64,000 nt of DNA, taken from Aquilaria yunnanensis. Its lineage: Eukaryota; Streptophyta; Magnoliopsida; Malvales; Thymelaeaceae. Every line of letters starts with the position of its first letter. The first letter of the stretch is position 1. Location of the stretch: contig CM077597.1 in NCBI GenBank assembly GCA_039654915.1, positions 56,820,001-56,884,000 on the forward strand. Direction: 5' to 3'. The translations under genes and the position numbers were made by a program. The notes beneath the pieces were generated by a model that made no database searches, was not told the DNA's origin, and worked only from the letters and a program-made list of their open reading frames with translations. This document shows, piece after piece, positions 53,424 through 63,575 of the stretch.

Positions 53424-55666
53424 ACTCCCCCCTTCTTAGAAGGATTCGTCCTCGAATCAAAACCTACATTAGAAAATGGAATTGAATCAATAACAATGAA
53501 ATGATCAACACATAAGCACTTACCTTTCACATAAGAACCAATAGCATGGAATGCTTGTGTATGGAGCTTTAATCTTGTGAAAAACCTGAACCAATATCCA
53601 AATACAATGATACCTCCTGGATCAAAGACAAAGCTTGAAACAATTAGCACAAAAAATCTGAATGTTTGCACAATTTTTATCTTAACTCTAGGCATCACTT
53701 TCATTGCCTTTACCATCTCAAAAACATTATTCTCACAACAAGTAAAAGTGTAGGAATAATTTACCTTAGGGATGCTGTATGCACTAAAAACAAATAGACC
53801 TAAACTCACACAAGTGTTATGGTTATGAAAAACACAAGTTATGCATGTCAAGACAATAGTTTGCATAGGCCATTCAAATAAACAAGAATTGAACACAATG
53901 TGGCCTAAACTAATAACAAAACTAGGATGCAACAATTCGACAAAAATCCTTAGCATTTTAAATGAAACAAGGTTGGAGTAGATAGGATTAAGTGAAACCA
54001 ATTCAGTAGCAAACTTATTTTTGCATGTATATGCACAACAATGCATGAAATTTGTGCATGGGATGTGACACAAAACAAAGGATTCAACATACCTCCATAA
54101 AAGGCTGAATTTAAATCTAGAATTTTCACTCAAAATAAAAACTTTCAGGTTTAGACATAAAGCAAAAAGATCAAGACTCAAAAGTTTGTGTAACGCATGT
54201 GTCATGACAAAAAGATACTTGCTGGAAATTAAAGATTGACATAGAAAAATGGGCTGAATATAAATGGCAATCAAAGAAGTATGTAATGCATGTGTAACAA
54301 CCAATTTATGCATGAAAAATTCCAAAGAAGCAGGTTTAACTTGAGGCAAAACAAAACAATGTGACATGGATGCAAAGTAAACAAATTCAAAAACAAAAGA
54401 CAACAAAACAGATTTTCCTCTAGAGAAACTCAAGCAACTCCAAAGATGATTTGACAAAACCAAAGAATTTGAAGCTTGTAAACCATATTTTGTCAAATTT
54501 CCATGTTTACTTCCTTCTCTTAATCTAGTTTCATGAAAACCATTCTTCAAAATAACATTGCAAGCAAACACACATTGTTTGAGATTTTCATGCAAAACTA
54601 CATCAAATCTAGATGTTAGGAAGAAATACATTACAGTGGTTGGACTTAGTCTCCAAGTATCTTCCTTTAGAACCACAAAATTTTCACCTTTGCACTCAGT
54701 GGCTTCGGATGGAGTTGCATTAATTTCATCCCCTTGAAACATAGGATAAGAAACAATGTCAGGCAAATTTTTGCATATGAAATCACTTAGGCTTACCTTA
54801 ACTTGTTCCTTCTCAACCTCATTTTTTGTTTTAATGCATGGGACATGGCTTAGAATATTAGGAACACCAACTTCTTGGATGGGCAGCAACTCACTTGATT
54901 CTTGTAGCTTATCCCCACTTAAGTCCTGAAAAGAAGACAACACAACACTAGAAAAAGACTTTGTTATGTTAGATAAAAGTATGGCTTCTCTGTAGGTCTT
55001 TCTCTCTTCACTCGGCTTGGGTTCATTGCACTCTTGTCTTCTCTCAACTTTGCACTCAATTTCTTCTCTCGGGAACTCTCCACTCTTCTTCCCCTCATGT
55101 TCACTCTTCTCACTTAATCTCTCGATTGTTCTCTCAGCTTTCCCCTCATCACTCTTGCCCTCAACTTTCCCCTCTTTTACTTTTCTGTCAACCTCACTTT
55201 GAAGTTTTCTTTGATCCTCCAAAACTTGTTGTGGTGAAAGTGGAACAAGCATGATTGACTTTTCTTGTTGCGGCCGAGACAAGTCTCCTTTTGTGATCTC
55301 CATGTTTGGCTTGGGTACTTCTCTTACATCTTTGCTCCATGCTCCTCTCCATGTGGAAATTCCTCCTTGACACGTCTTGGATGCCTTGGACCTTTTGATG
55401 ATTTTCTCGGCCTTGGTGGCATAATAAAGCAAATCCTCCATGTTCAAATAAGGTGCCATTTCCACTTTGTTGGCAATCTTAGGATTGAGACCATTAATCA
55501 ATCTAGCAATGGTGGTCTCCTCATCCTCCATGATGTTGGCTCGGGTCAAGGTTATCTCCAAGTCTTTATGGTAGTCTTCCACACTCCTTTGGCCTTGCAC
55601 TAGCTTTTGAAGCTTGAGGCGTTGATCTTTAGTGTAGTAGTTAGGAACAAATCTCTTCCTCATCAA
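53267..55666 (-). CDS. GAG-E second gag frame with long unknown C-terminal region, up to 799 codons
   Basis: Residues 1-105 complete the Retrotrans_gag domain (RKRFVPNYYTKDQRLKLQKL, SVEDYHKDLEI). Residues ~150-225 are a charged Glu/Lys-rich, coiled-coil-like segment. Residues ~330-735 are Phe/Leu/Cys/His-rich with no family I recognise and no pol motifs. From residue ~736 FDSRTNPSKKGG...SGPLTREKANELTSAL resembles the tail found at the end of many plant gag-type proteins; it runs through the PPT and 51 codons into the LTR. The true start is the ATG at 55,663, or the frame is joined to the upstream gag piece, which ends in an overlapping TGATG. 2.4 kb without a stop in AT-rich DNA argues for recent selection. 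Confidence 0.6.
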   Translation of the reverse strand: MMRKRFVPNYYTKDQRLKLQKLVQGQRSVEDYHKDLEITLTRANIMEDEETTIARLINGLNPKIANKVEMAPYLNMEDLLYYATKAEKIIKRSKASKTCQGGISTWRGAWSKDVREVPKPNMEITKGDLSRPQQEKSIMLVPLSPQQVLEDQRKLQSEVDRKVKEGKVEGKSDEGKAERTIERLSEKSEHEGKKSGEFPREEIECKVERRQECNEPKPSEERKTYREAILLSNITKSFSSVVLSSFQDLSGDKLQESSELLPIQEVGVPNILSHVPCIKTKNEVEKEQVKVSLSDFICKNLPDIVSYPMFQGDEINATPSEATECKGENFVVLKEDTWRLSPTTVMYFFLTSRFDVVLHENLKQCVFACNVILKNGFHETRLREGSKHGNLTKYGLQASNSLVLSNHLWSCLSFSRGKSVLLSFVFEFVYFASMSHCFVLPQVKPASLEFFMHKLVVTHALHTSLIAIYIQPIFLCQSLISSKYLFVMTHALHKLLSLDLFALCLNLKVFILSENSRFKFSLLWRYVESFVLCHIPCTNFMHCCAYTCKNKFATELVSLNPIYSNLVSFKMLRIFVELLHPSFVISLGHIVFNSCLFEWPMQTIVLTCITCVFHNHNTCVSLGLFVFSAYSIPKVNYSYTFTCCENNVFEMVKAMKVMPRVKIKIVQTFRFFVLIVSSFVFDPGGIIVFGYWFRFFTRLKLHTQAFHAIGSYVKGKCLCVDHFIVIDSIPFSNVGFDSRTNPSKKGGVDMIKEGTTSDDKNPLKITSGPLTREKANELTSALQARMLTDWRCSCGKIIS
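53424..53440 (-). other. GAG-E polypurine tract (inside the reading frame)
   Basis: The minus strand TAAGAAGGGGGGAGT precedes the LTR start TGATATGATC. The long frame reads through it as KKGGV. Confidence 0.85.
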
Positions 55667-56151
55667 GGCTTAAGGGATCTCCATGTGTGTATGGGCTCCT
55701 CCTCATTCCTTCTCCTAGAAGTAACATCCTGATTCCACCATACAAGAGCATAATTAGTGAACTTTATGGTAGCCAATTTAACCTTCTTTTCGTTGGGGTA
55801 ATGATGGCGATCAAACACCATCTCAATCTTTTGCTCCCACTCCCAATATGCATCGGGATCACTCCTCCCTTGGAAGGATTGAATGGTAAGCTTGATGGAG
55901 TTGAGATTGTTGTCCTCTCTTGGCTCCCCCCTCCTTGGAAGCCCATGATTATGCCAATGCCCTTCTTCCTCCTTGGGTTCTTCTCTCCTTGGACCTCTCC
56001 TTGGTTGCAAGATGGGATTTGGTCTCCTTGGCAACCTCAAATCAATGTCCTCAATCCTCCCAACAAGTCTATTGAGAGTTTCTTGAAATTCTCCCATGGT
56101 AGGCTCCTCATTGTGTCTCACTTTCATCCTCCTATCCTCCTGGCCCTCCAT
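55663..56151 (-). pseudogene. GAG-E first gag frame (N-terminal half)
   Basis: It starts MEGQEDRRMKVRHNEE at 56,151. It has an Arg/Pro-rich stretch (RLPRRPNPILQPRRGPRREE), then the Retrotrans_gag start: FQGRSDPDAYWEWEQKIEMV, KVKLATIKFTNYALVWWNQ. It ends at TGA just as the next frame begins (TGATG overlap). Compared with usual plant gag proteins the two frames form one domain, so a one-base loss is the likely cause. Termination-reinitiation or frameshifting is the alternative. Confidence 0.75.
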
Positions 56152-57090
56152 ACTCCTGAAAATAACAAAGATCCTCACAACCACTCACCTCACGTGTTTC
56201 ACTCAAAAGATGAACACTCAAACACTCAATTTGTTAGTGAGATATTGCTATTCAAAGAGTTCTCAAAAGTTCTAAGAAAACTATCCTCAAAGCACACAAG
56301 AAAACTTGAATTTTCGAAGAACTATTTTGACTCCAAAAGAGGTGGGCTAAACAAGCTTTAAAAGACTCTAGGAAGCTCTTGCAATTGATGATCACAAGAA
56401 CCACGAAGAAAGATTTTTGGCTGGAAAACAATGGGATAGGTTTTGGGCATGAAAACTTTCAACACTTTGTAAAAAAAAAACCTTCTTTTCAGCAAGCTCT
56501 TTCCTTTGTACTTTTCTTTTCCTGTCTTTGTTCTTTTCTTTCCTTTGCTTTGTTCTTTTTCTCTTTTCTCTCCTTTTTTTTTTTCCTTTTTTTTTTTCGC
56601 CTCTTTTTGCTTGCTGTTTTGATGCTAAACAAACGTTCTCCTTGAAATTCCTTGCTTCCAAAGACAAAAAGTCAGTTTTCAATTTGGCCAAAACAAGAAA
56701 CTATTGAAACTTGCACAATTTTGAAACAACTTTTGATACCGAAACTTCCTCAACTTGGATCCTTCTTTTTTTTTTTGGTGTTTTCTTGACTCTAGGATGC
56801 TGGAAACAATGAAAACATAAGAGATTAACATGGCTGGGTACGAAACAGAAAGATAAGAATTGAACAAGAACAAACAAATTGAAACCGAGAAAACTAGACA
56901 ACACGGATTGACTTCTTTTTGTTGTTTTTGTGATTTTCGGACTTGAACAAGGATGGAATAAAAAGAACAGACCTGAAACAAGAAGAAAACAGATTAAAAC
57001 AGAGAATTAAAACACGAAAATTACTGGACAGAATTGGAAGAAAAACGAAGGGAAACAAGAACACAAGATATGTCCTTCAATGGAACTTGT
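56152..57090 (-). other. GAG-E leader
   Basis: Noncoding leader between PBS and gag. On the + strand it carries long T/C runs near 56,500-56,610 and 56,760-56,780, hence A/G-rich RNA in element sense. No gene is seen. Confidence 0.7.
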
Positions 57091-57103
57091 GGCTCTGATA
57101 CCA
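57091..57103 (-). other. GAG-E primer-binding site (initiator tRNA-Met)
   Basis: Minus strand TGGTATCAGAGCC, two bases from the 5' LTR. Confidence 0.93.
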
Positions 57104-57105
57104 AC

Positions 57106-58127
57106 TGATGCGAACCCCGATGGTATAAAGACCATGAAACTCGCCCAAGATGTTTTTCAAGCTCCACAAGACATCAAAGAGACTGGGTTTGAAGACCCCC
57201 ACCCCTAATCAACCTGTGACTAGAAACGAGAAGTATAGAACTCCAAGAACACAAGCATACTTGTGCACCAAGGCAGTCCGCCAAGAACCAAAGAGAAAAC
57301 CTCTCCAAAGAGCAATATTATTTCGAAATTTTTCTGTATGTTTACATCCAGAATATGTGCCTTTATATAGGCCTAAACTAGGGTAAAAATCTGGGCAAAA
57401 TTCGCAGCCCAAGTCACCTAGGAAACCTAGTTACAAAGGACTCAAGAAAACCTAGTCAAACTAGGATTCCTACACCCTTTTAACACATGTTTAAGGTGTG
57501 CAGCGAATTCCATTTATCCTAAGTGACCTAAATCACTTCCATGGCCTAAATAAAATCCTAAATAATGTAAATAAACAGGAACATAAAATAAAATACGTTA
57601 CAAAATAAGATTGGCCATAAAAACCAGAAAATAGTCTTCTCAGGAGGTTCCTGCTTGTGTCTTCAACTTCAAGCTGAAATTCAAACTTGATGCAGCATTG
57701 ATTTCTCAAAATTCAAAGCATGAAAGTTGTAGATCTATTTCTTAGCTTCGAAACCACACTTGAATCACACAAAATGGACTTCTAAATCGAAAGATATTCC
57801 CAAAATACTGCAACTGCTTCTGAACCAGCGATAACTCGTAAATCGTGACTTTGAAGCTAAATTGGACCTCCTTAACGTGAAAAATGGGTTTCATGATCTT
57901 CATATTATTTGTAGCTCCAGATGTTATATTTCCAATGAATCAAGAATCACTCAATTCTGATCTGTTTAGCTCAAGATATGATTTTTCCACCAGAACATCG
58001 CCAATCTGTCAACATCCGAGCTTGAAGTGCAGTAGTGAGCTCGTTAGCCTTCTCCCTTGTCAATGGTCCACTAGTTATCTTCAATGGGTTCTTATCATCA
58101 CTGGTTGTGCCTTCTTTGATCATATCA
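57106..58127 (-). repeat. GAG-E 5' LTR
   Basis: 1,022 bp, TGATGCGAACCCCG...TTTGATCATATCA on the + strand, equal in length to the 3' LTR. Confidence 0.95.
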
Positions 58128-58132
58128 CTTCC

Positions 58133-58937
58133 TTTATCCAGAATTCACAATTCGATAACTTGGCATAAAGCTGATGTTGCAATAGTATCTTTAGAACAAC
58201 CTTTAGATGATGTTCATGTTCATTTTTATCCTTGGAGTACACTAGGAGGTCATCAATAAACACAACCAAAAATTTGTTTAGATGTGATTTGAACACCCTG
58301 TTCATTAGGTCCACAAAAGCAACTGGGCCATTAGTGAAACCAAATGGCATGACTGTGTACTCATAATGCCCATATCTGCTCCTAAATGCAATCTTAGGAA
58401 TGTCCTGTTCCTTTACTGTCAACTGGAAGTATCCAGGTCTTAAATCTATCTTGGAGAAGATCTTAGCTCCCTAGATATGATTAAAAAGATCCTTAATCCT
58501 AGGGAGTGGATACTTGTTCTTGATAGTCACTACATTGAGCTTCCTATAGTCAACGCATAATCTCAAAGATCCATCCTTCTTTTTCACAAAAAGAACAGGA
58601 GCTCCCATGGTGAAACACTTGGCCTTATGAACCCTTTTTCAAGAAGTTCATCAAATTGTTTCTTGAGCTCATTCATCTCTGTGATTGGCATTCTATAAGG
58701 AAGTTTGGATATTGGACTAGCTCCTGGTTGCAACTTGATATCAAACTCAATTTCCCTTAGTGGAGGAATACCTAACAGGTATTTAGGAAAGACTTGTGGA
58801 AAGTCTCTCACTACGGTTATTCTGTCTACTTCCTCATCCCAGTGCAATTCATTCAATGCATAACAGTAATCATGCTTAGAAATCACAGGTATCTCATCTA
58901 ATACCTCTAGTTTCGTGCCATGCATTTCATATGCCAA
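58133..58937 (-). pseudogene. Chr-D reverse transcriptase, 5' part
   Basis: Minus strand: protease-RT linker [51 protein letters not shown], then a one-base-type shift near 58,600. It continues with [51 protein letters not shown] and the catalytic [13 protein letters not shown] stop sits in the DLFNHI*GAK segment. GAG-E interrupts at 58,127. Confidence 0.9.
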
Positions 58938-59276
58938 TTACTTAGAATTCACTAATGTATGCACTTCACCATCAGGCAATGTTATTTCCCTCTTAGTACA
59001 ATAAATTCTTATGTTATGCATAGCAAGCCAATTCATACCTAGCACTAAATCATACTTAGGAATGTCCAACACTAGCATACTAGTCATAACCTTAGACTTT
59101 CCTACTATTACCTCACAATCATTAGCTAGGTCATTAGTAAAAAGGCATTTACTACCTGCTGTTTTCACTAAGGATATCCTAGGCATGATTTCAATAGGCA
59201 ATTTCATGTCATCAACAAATTTCCTAGCCACTATTGACAAAGATGCACCAGTATCAAATAGAACACTAATAGGCAT
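58938..59276 (-). pseudogene. Chr-D aspartic protease
   Basis: Minus strand: VLFDTGASLSIVARKFVDDM with the DTG active site intact, then MLVLDIPKYDLVLGMNWLAM (second-half motif LGMNWL) and ITLPDGEVHTL. It is a typical retropepsin-like domain between gag and RT. It ends in a stop before the linker to RT, so it cannot be made as part of a polyprotein. Confidence 0.88.
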
Positions 59277-60830
59277 ACCATTAAGGTAAATGTTACCTCT
59301 TAGTGCTCCTCCCTACTGTGATGTCTCTAGCCTCTCCACTTGGAAGAATCTGCCAGCTCTCTGCACTAGAGGCCGAGGCATTAGAGGAATTGGCCTCTAC
59401 TGTCCCTCCCTAGGTGCTCCCCTTCTAGGTCCAACCCGAATAGGCCTTACTGGACGTTGGTCTTCTAGCCTCCTTTGAGCCTGTGGGCAGTCTTTGATCC
59501 AATGATCCATGGATCTACATCTTAGACATGCTTAGGTGTCAAAATAACAAGGTTTCTTTCCATGGAACTTCTTGCATTTACGGCACCTTATGCTAGGGAA
59601 GTTCCCCTTAACCTTGCCCTTACCACCAAGATGAGAATTCTTGGCATTTCCCTTGCCATGTGCTGGGTTTTTCTACTTGCCTACTACCTGACTACTTTCC
59701 CTTGGTCCACCGAGAAAGTACTTAGTCTTATACTCCTCTTGCTCTACTAATAGAGCTTTCTACACTGCTTCATTGTATGTGACTGCTCCAAAAGGTCTTA
59801 CAGCTTTTCCAATGTCTGACTTTAGGCCTGTAACAAATCTTTTGGCCTTCAACTCCTCCAGTCCATGATACTAAGGAGCATACCACACCAACTGATTGAA
59901 TTTGTACTCATACTCTTGGACATTGAGGTTGTCCTGCCTTAGAGCATCAAATTCAGCTTGCTTCAAATACTTGATAGCATCACTAATGTACTGCTCCTGC
60001 GACAACTGGGTGAACACTGGCCAAGTCATTTCCATGTCTTCTTCTGGCCTTCTGCCCTTCCAGATAGCATATCTATCTCTGGTGCTCCTCCACCATATCT
60101 CTGCACTGCCTACCAGATTGTAGGTAGCCAGTGACACTCTCTTGGTGGAATTGAGTGGCATCCTTTCAAACATTTTTTCAATGCAGATTAACCACTCCTT
60201 AACTCTCTTTGGCCCAGTTCTTGCATCAAACTGTGGAAGTCTTAGCCCTTGAAACCTCTCCAACAATCTGACTTCAACAAGGCCTTTTCGATCCTTTGAT
60301 CTATGTCTCCTGGATCTGTGAGAGCCCTCTGTATGGTGATGCTCTCTATGATCTCTCTACCTTCTCCTGGATCTTCTCTCATGGCCATCCTTAATCTCAT
60401 TGCTAGTGGAGGAATGCTCATAGACTAAAGAATTGGTCCTAGATACCTGACCAATCGCAGACCTTAGCCTTCTTCCTCTTGGATTTCTCCTATCTTCATC
60501 TTCCTTCTTAACAGTTTCATCATTTGTATCTTTGATGCATCTAGAAAGAACATATTCAAATGTGTTCCTAGTACCCTGTTCTAGTTGCTATTGTGCATCC
60601 TGAACTGGTTCTACTAGCGCTACTTAGGCTCTTTGCTGTTGTGCTTAAATCAGCCTCATTAAGTTTTCATTGATTAGAGCTAAGTTCCTCTAAAGCTCTA
60701 ACCAAACCTAAGGCACCTCAGGGTTTGGTGCCCCTTGTTGCCCCTAATTCCCTCTATTCTGTCCATTTTTTTGTTGCCTAGAATCAGCAGGAGGCTTTCA
60801 TGGTAGTTCCCCTCTCCTTGTGGCAACCAT
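59277..60830 (-). pseudogene. Chr-D gag (many stops)
   Basis: The start MVATRRGELP lies at 60,830 on the minus strand. An RS/RH-rich middle follows (RSRRHRSKDRKG). The open piece at 60,266-59,871 has the gag core: MLERFQGLRLPQFDARTGPK, KEWLICIEKMFERM, SAEIWWRSTRD, FDALRQDNLNVQEYEYKFNQ. Near 59,470-59,530 is the zinc knuckle CLRCRSMDHWIKDC. At least eight in-frame stops are TAA, TAG or TGA at positions that CAA, CAG or CGA would fill, a pattern expected from cytosine deamination. Confidence 0.88.
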
Positions 60831-60979
60831 GTTTATTTCCTACACTGATGATTCATCATAGAGCACATATAAAGATCATAGGTATTTCAATGGTACTTGA
60901 TACTAGCAGCTGACCAAACTGAGTTCATGTATGTAGATGCATGCTATGTAACTATATGCTATCTACATGTACAAACCAT
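60831..60979 (-). other. Chr-D leader
   Basis: A short leader between PBS and gag. It contains inverted arms ATGTAGAT (60,931-60,938) and ATCTACAT (60,961-60,968), which would fold next to the PBS. Confidence 0.7.
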
Positions 60980-60991
60980 GCTCTAATACCA
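60980..60991 (-). other. Chr-D primer-binding site
   Basis: The minus strand TGGTATTAGAGC is the initiator tRNA-Met PBS with one C to T change, five bases from the 5' LTR edge. Confidence 0.85.
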
Positions 60992-60996
60992 ACTTC

Positions 60997-63355
60997 TATT
61001 ACCCACTCTAGGGTAGTTCAATTACGGTGCGAAAATTGTGCATTTCGACTCCTGGATTGGTAATGTTCTGTAGGCCATCAGAACACTATGCTTAGTGTGC
61101 ATACCCAAGTGGCCATCTTGGGCAATATGTAAACATAGGCATATTTGTCCAACCATCACACACATATTCAAATTTCACGCACACCATGGCAGGAAAAAAG
61201 GAAAACACTAGCACAAGTCTTAATCTTGGCTACCACACTTTAGGCAATCTTGTTAAGTTCTAGTGACCAGCCGGTGCACCTGTTACTTTGACTAACAAAC
61301 TATATAATTCTAGCCATGTACCCCTCATTTTCATTTCTCCATTATCAAGTCAACGCTTAGAGAAAACTAAAGAATTTTTTTTTACATCAATAGCCCACCT
61401 ATGGACCAAGTTATGGATTTGTGAATTTGGTTACAAAATTCTAACCAAATGAAGAGTAACTTAGCCAAATTTGCAATATCATATCTTTGGCTATAGAGCT
61501 CCACATTTAGGAATTCCAAATCCCAGTTCAACCTCTACATGTTCTCTAGGTATGGTCAAAATTTAATACCAATATTCCTTCTACACAGGGAGATATAGAA
61601 CTCTAAGTGCAAAGTTGAAATTTTAGTCATTTTATGACCATTTTGCCCATACAAAATTTCATAAGTGTGCAAACACTTCATTCACAAGGGAAAAGCCCTC
61701 CAAGGCTACCCCATATGTGTCCATTACACATGGGAAAGAAATTATCTTTAGTTTAACAACCATATGTGGCTAAAATAAAATATACAAGTAAGCAGCCCAT
61801 CATTTACACTTAGGCAGCCTTGCACCACATCACTAACACAGCCAAAACATTACTCAACTGTTCACATACTTATCTTATTTTGAATACACTACATGTACAT
61901 GCAGCCATGCACTAAGAAATGGTCTGAACTCAGCTAAATATACACCATAGGTTATAGGAGTGCCTGAGACACAATGGACTCCAAAACAGGATGCTGGACA
62001 GCTGTTACACAACATAATAAGTACCACTACTAAAAATACCAAATGTGCTCTTAAAATCACCAAACTTTCCAAATCATAACTAGACATATGGAAGTTCATG
62101 TACCTAAAATTTTGAATCAAAAATCAAACCAAAATTTCATTTTGGATGAGATTTTTCTGCTGGACCTGAAACGACAGAATTGAGGGGAGTACGTTTGATT
62201 GAGAAACTTAGTAAGGGTAGCACATGGATTCAAAAGGCAATGTAACCATCATTAAAACTTGCATCCAAACACACTAAAACACAAAAACCACAATGTATAT
62301 ATACAAGATATAACAAGTAAATGCTGCAGCCATTCACAACCAACGAACACATGAAATGCGGCAGCAACATAAACCATAGGTTAGTTCATAAAACATGCAA
62401 TAAACATAAGTAAATCGCTATGGCAGCCCTCCTCAAGCTAATACCTGGTCTTAGGAGGATTTTAACACTAGTTCATACTAACTTTTGGCTCTAGAAACCC
62501 TCATTTCACTGCCATCCTAGTGCACTTCACACTAGGTCACAAAACCTTCAATAAGTGCACTCCCCTCACTAAGCTTGGTTCATCAAGATCATGGCTCCCT
62601 CCAAAACTTAGCCCTAGCTCCATGGTTTCTTGAAAATATAGAAAACAACCCTGATAGTAAGAGAACCCTTCGCAAAGTGGGTAGGCCAAAAATCAAGCTT
62701 GATCCTTGAAATATCCAAGCAATAGCTCTAGTTTGCTTCCAATTGCTTCATTTACCCTTCAATTTCAATCAATTGAAAGTTTGAAGGTGTGGTGGCTTTG
62801 GAGGAAATGTGCCTATGTTCTTGGACTAGAGGAGGTTGAAAATGGGAGAGAGATAAGTGTATTGGCCACTTAAATGACCTTTAATGAGCTTAAGGGCACA
62901 AATCACACTTAAGCAAGCTTAACCTTGCTTTATGTCATCTTCCTTCTCACTAATTGTGGTTTCTTTGTCTTAAACTCATTGCTACACATGTGCCCAAAAT
63001 TTTTAACCCATTTACCAGCAATAGCCGCCCCTCCCTAGGTGGGAAAACTCCAAATTGCTTCATTTGACTTAAGTGAAAGCCATACACATCCTAACGCCTA
63101 CATTAGAACACTTAGGTCCTTTATGCGTCTTTGTGTTTTCATTGTCCTTAGTTCTCTTCCAAAAGTAATTTGGTCCTCCAATAGCATGTCCATATTATTC
63201 ATATCCTACCCATAACTCTGCAAAGCTCTTTCTTGAGAGTTTGCAATTAAGTACATGAGTTTTCAAAGCCTTACAAAGAAGTCAATAGGTTGCTTGAAAA
63301 GCAAGCAACCCTTAAGGCTTTTCTTGGGGACCAAGTTACCATTTTAACACCTCAC
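60997..63355 (-). repeat. Chr-D 5' LTR (outer end rearranged)
   Basis: It begins TATTACCCACTC (TG changed to TA) and matches segments 1-3 of the other LTR in order. It lacks the outermost TGTTACCACC terminus: after the ACCAAGTTACC block at 63,340 the sequence turns round into an inverted copy. No TSD for Chr-D can therefore be read here. Confidence 0.88.
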
Positions 63356-63575
63356 AAAATGGGAGAATTACAAGTGTGTCATAATGGCTAAAAACCATTA
63401 CATTGTGCAATTCTCACCCTAGTGATTGAAGTGCGGGGGGTAAAAGGCATGATCAACACCTCCTTAAAAGTGTTCCAGGTTGGTAACCTGGCCCCCAAGA
63501 AAAGCCTTAAGGATTGCTTGTTTTCCAAGCAACCTATTGACTTTTTTGTAAGGTTTTGGAAATTCGGGTACTTTG
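63356..63575 (+). repeat. Inverted fragment of the Chr-D LTR
   Basis: The + strand here matches the reverse complement of 49,970-50,190. It starts with the palindrome GAGAATTAC...(63,363-63,416) and continues AACACCTCCTTAAAAGTGTT, GCCCCCAAGAAAAGCCTTAA, TTTTGGAAATTCGGGTACTT. With the adjacent LTR end it makes inverted arms 63,249-63,340 and 63,482-63,574 of about 92 bp. Confidence 0.85.

Larger units (their letters stand above)
52402..58127 (-). mobile_element. GAG-E: gag-only non-autonomous LTR retrotransposon
   Basis: The minus-strand element of 5,726 bp has LTRs of 1,022 bp (52,402-53,423 and 57,106-58,127; TGATGCGAAC...GATCATATCA). TSD CTTCC lies at 52,397-52,401 and 58,128-58,132, the PBS is TGGTATCAGAGCC and the PPT is G-rich. 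I count about 14 LTR differences (1.4 percent). It encodes gag and a long extra frame but no protease, RT, RNase H or integrase. The layout fits TR-GAG-type elements that depend on a Gypsy partner. It splits the Chr-D RT. Confidence 0.93.

Noticed and set aside
56560..56610. Long T runs as a poly(A) tail of an inserted LINE or processed pseudogene
   Set aside because: They lie in the GAG-E leader, interrupted by C, with no flanking duplication or LINE sequence.
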